A DNA stretch of 64,000 bases, from positions 19,968 through 83,967 of the forward strand of contig QLIY01000724.1 in NCBI GenBank assembly GCA_003260075.1, in the 5' to 3' direction. Made by a program: the position numbers and the translations under genes. Below the pieces are notes generated by a model, which searched no databases, had not been told where the DNA came from, and saw only the letters and a list, made by a program, of their open reading frames with translations. Origin of the DNA: Phallusia mammillata. Taxonomy: Eukaryota; Chordata; Ascidiacea; Phlebobranchia; Ascidiidae. This document shows positions 63,112-64,000 of the stretch, one piece after another (the stretch's first letter is position 1; each line of letters begins with the position of its first letter).

Positions 63112-64000
63112 GTAAGTGTACTAGGAGTTAGAAATCTTTGTTTGCTTGGCATTCCCCTATAACCTAATAAATTATTAAGCTTCACACGATTTCGAGGTTT
63201 GGCTTTAAATGTGTCAAGCATATTGCAGCGATTTTATTGTGTGGTTTTATTGTGTGGCATTTAGCGCTAAATGATGTGCAATATTTGAGCATTGTAAAAC
63301 TGGTGCTTAAAAATAGAATGGGAATTCCAGCAATGTGGTGTGTTCCTTTTATGGTGCTGCTCATGTTGCATGTACAGGTTAAACTGCTGTAGTGCACTGC
63401 TTCTTGGAAATCACCCTTCTTTCAAGTATCGAATTGCGTTATCTAATGTTGTATTAGTGGTGTAATGCGTTGATACAAAAGGCAATTTCCACCCAAGTTG
63501 TTTATTTGGGATATAACAGCAAGCCAATTTAAAACAAAGCGAACCTATAGCATGTCTCATTTTTATACCCTGTGCTTGTTAAACAAAGAAAAGTGGCAAA
63601 TAAATAGCTACATTATTCATAACATCATCCCAAAGGTCAAACTAACGATCGTTTAAGGCCCAATTCAAAAACACAGCACCCCCCCCCCAGCTACATTATT
63701 CATAACATCATCCCAAAGGTCAAACTAACGATCGTTGAAGGCCCAATTCAAAAACACAGCAAATAATCTTAAATTAAGTTCTTTATGTGTGACATCACAA
63801 TAGCCGATAGTGATTTAAGAACCGAGCATTATTACCCACATTTGTTTTTGCTGATTTTCGCTTTGCATGCCACTGGTGTATTTTAGTATGGCCCCCCCCC
63901 CTTGGCTTTAAATGTGTCAAGCATATTGCAGCGATTTTATTGTGTGGTTGGGGCTAAATGATGTGCAATATTTGAGCATTGTAAAACTGGTGCTTAAAAA
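63112..64000. other. Intron of the C6-like gene with two C-run-linked duplications
   Basis: A 73-base segment is repeated at 63606-63678 and 63689-63761 around a C run at 63679-63688. A separate segment from 63199-63312 reappears at 63902-64000, immediately after a C run at 63892-63901, with an internal deletion. No exon is recognised before the window ends. Confidence 0.75.

Overview
The window looks like nuclear DNA of an invertebrate chordate, most probably an ascidian tunicate (Ciona-like). The evidence is AT-rich sequence, GT-AG introns, several chordate-type gene families (glycoprotein hormone receptor, cytokine-receptor-like protein, C6-like MACPF protein), hAT and Penelope-like elements, and splice acceptors just upstream of start codons, as in spliced-leader organisms. 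The species call is inference. The assembly is imperfect: four single n characters, and many 10-12 base G or C runs that separate near-identical direct copies.

Layout. (1) 1732-24649, minus strand: a type A LGR (FSHR/TSHR/LHCGR family) in 16 exons. They join in frame to 997 codons with signal peptide, leucine-rich repeats, hinge, seven membrane segments and an unusually long tail. (2) 24650-32222: no gene recognised. (3) 32223-38017: an hAT-type element with an 8-base target duplication, interrupted by a tandem Penelope-like retroelement. The Penelope-like element has its own 12-base target duplication, one intact 947-codon ORF (reverse transcriptase plus GIY-YIG endonuclease), one 5'-truncated copy and two hammerhead-ribozyme-like motifs. 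(4) 38766-41591, plus strand: CHMP1B, an ESCRT-III subunit, complete in six exons (197 residues). (5) 42869-52585, minus strand: a cytokine-receptor-like type I membrane protein with an Ig-like domain, two fibronectin-type domains resembling class II cytokine receptors, one membrane segment and a cytoplasmic tail of about 520 residues. One exon junction does not keep frame. (6) 57034-63111 and beyond, plus strand: the 5' part of a complement C6-like gene (signal peptide, TSP1, LDLa, start of MACPF), cut by the window end.

The genes do not form an operon. A predicted immune receptor and a predicted pore-forming effector are divergent neighbours about 4.4 kb apart; whether they are co-regulated is unknown. 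Large introns and spacers hold small hAT-type MITEs, three with perfect 8-base target duplications. All exon coordinates come from reading splice sites and codon phase by eye.
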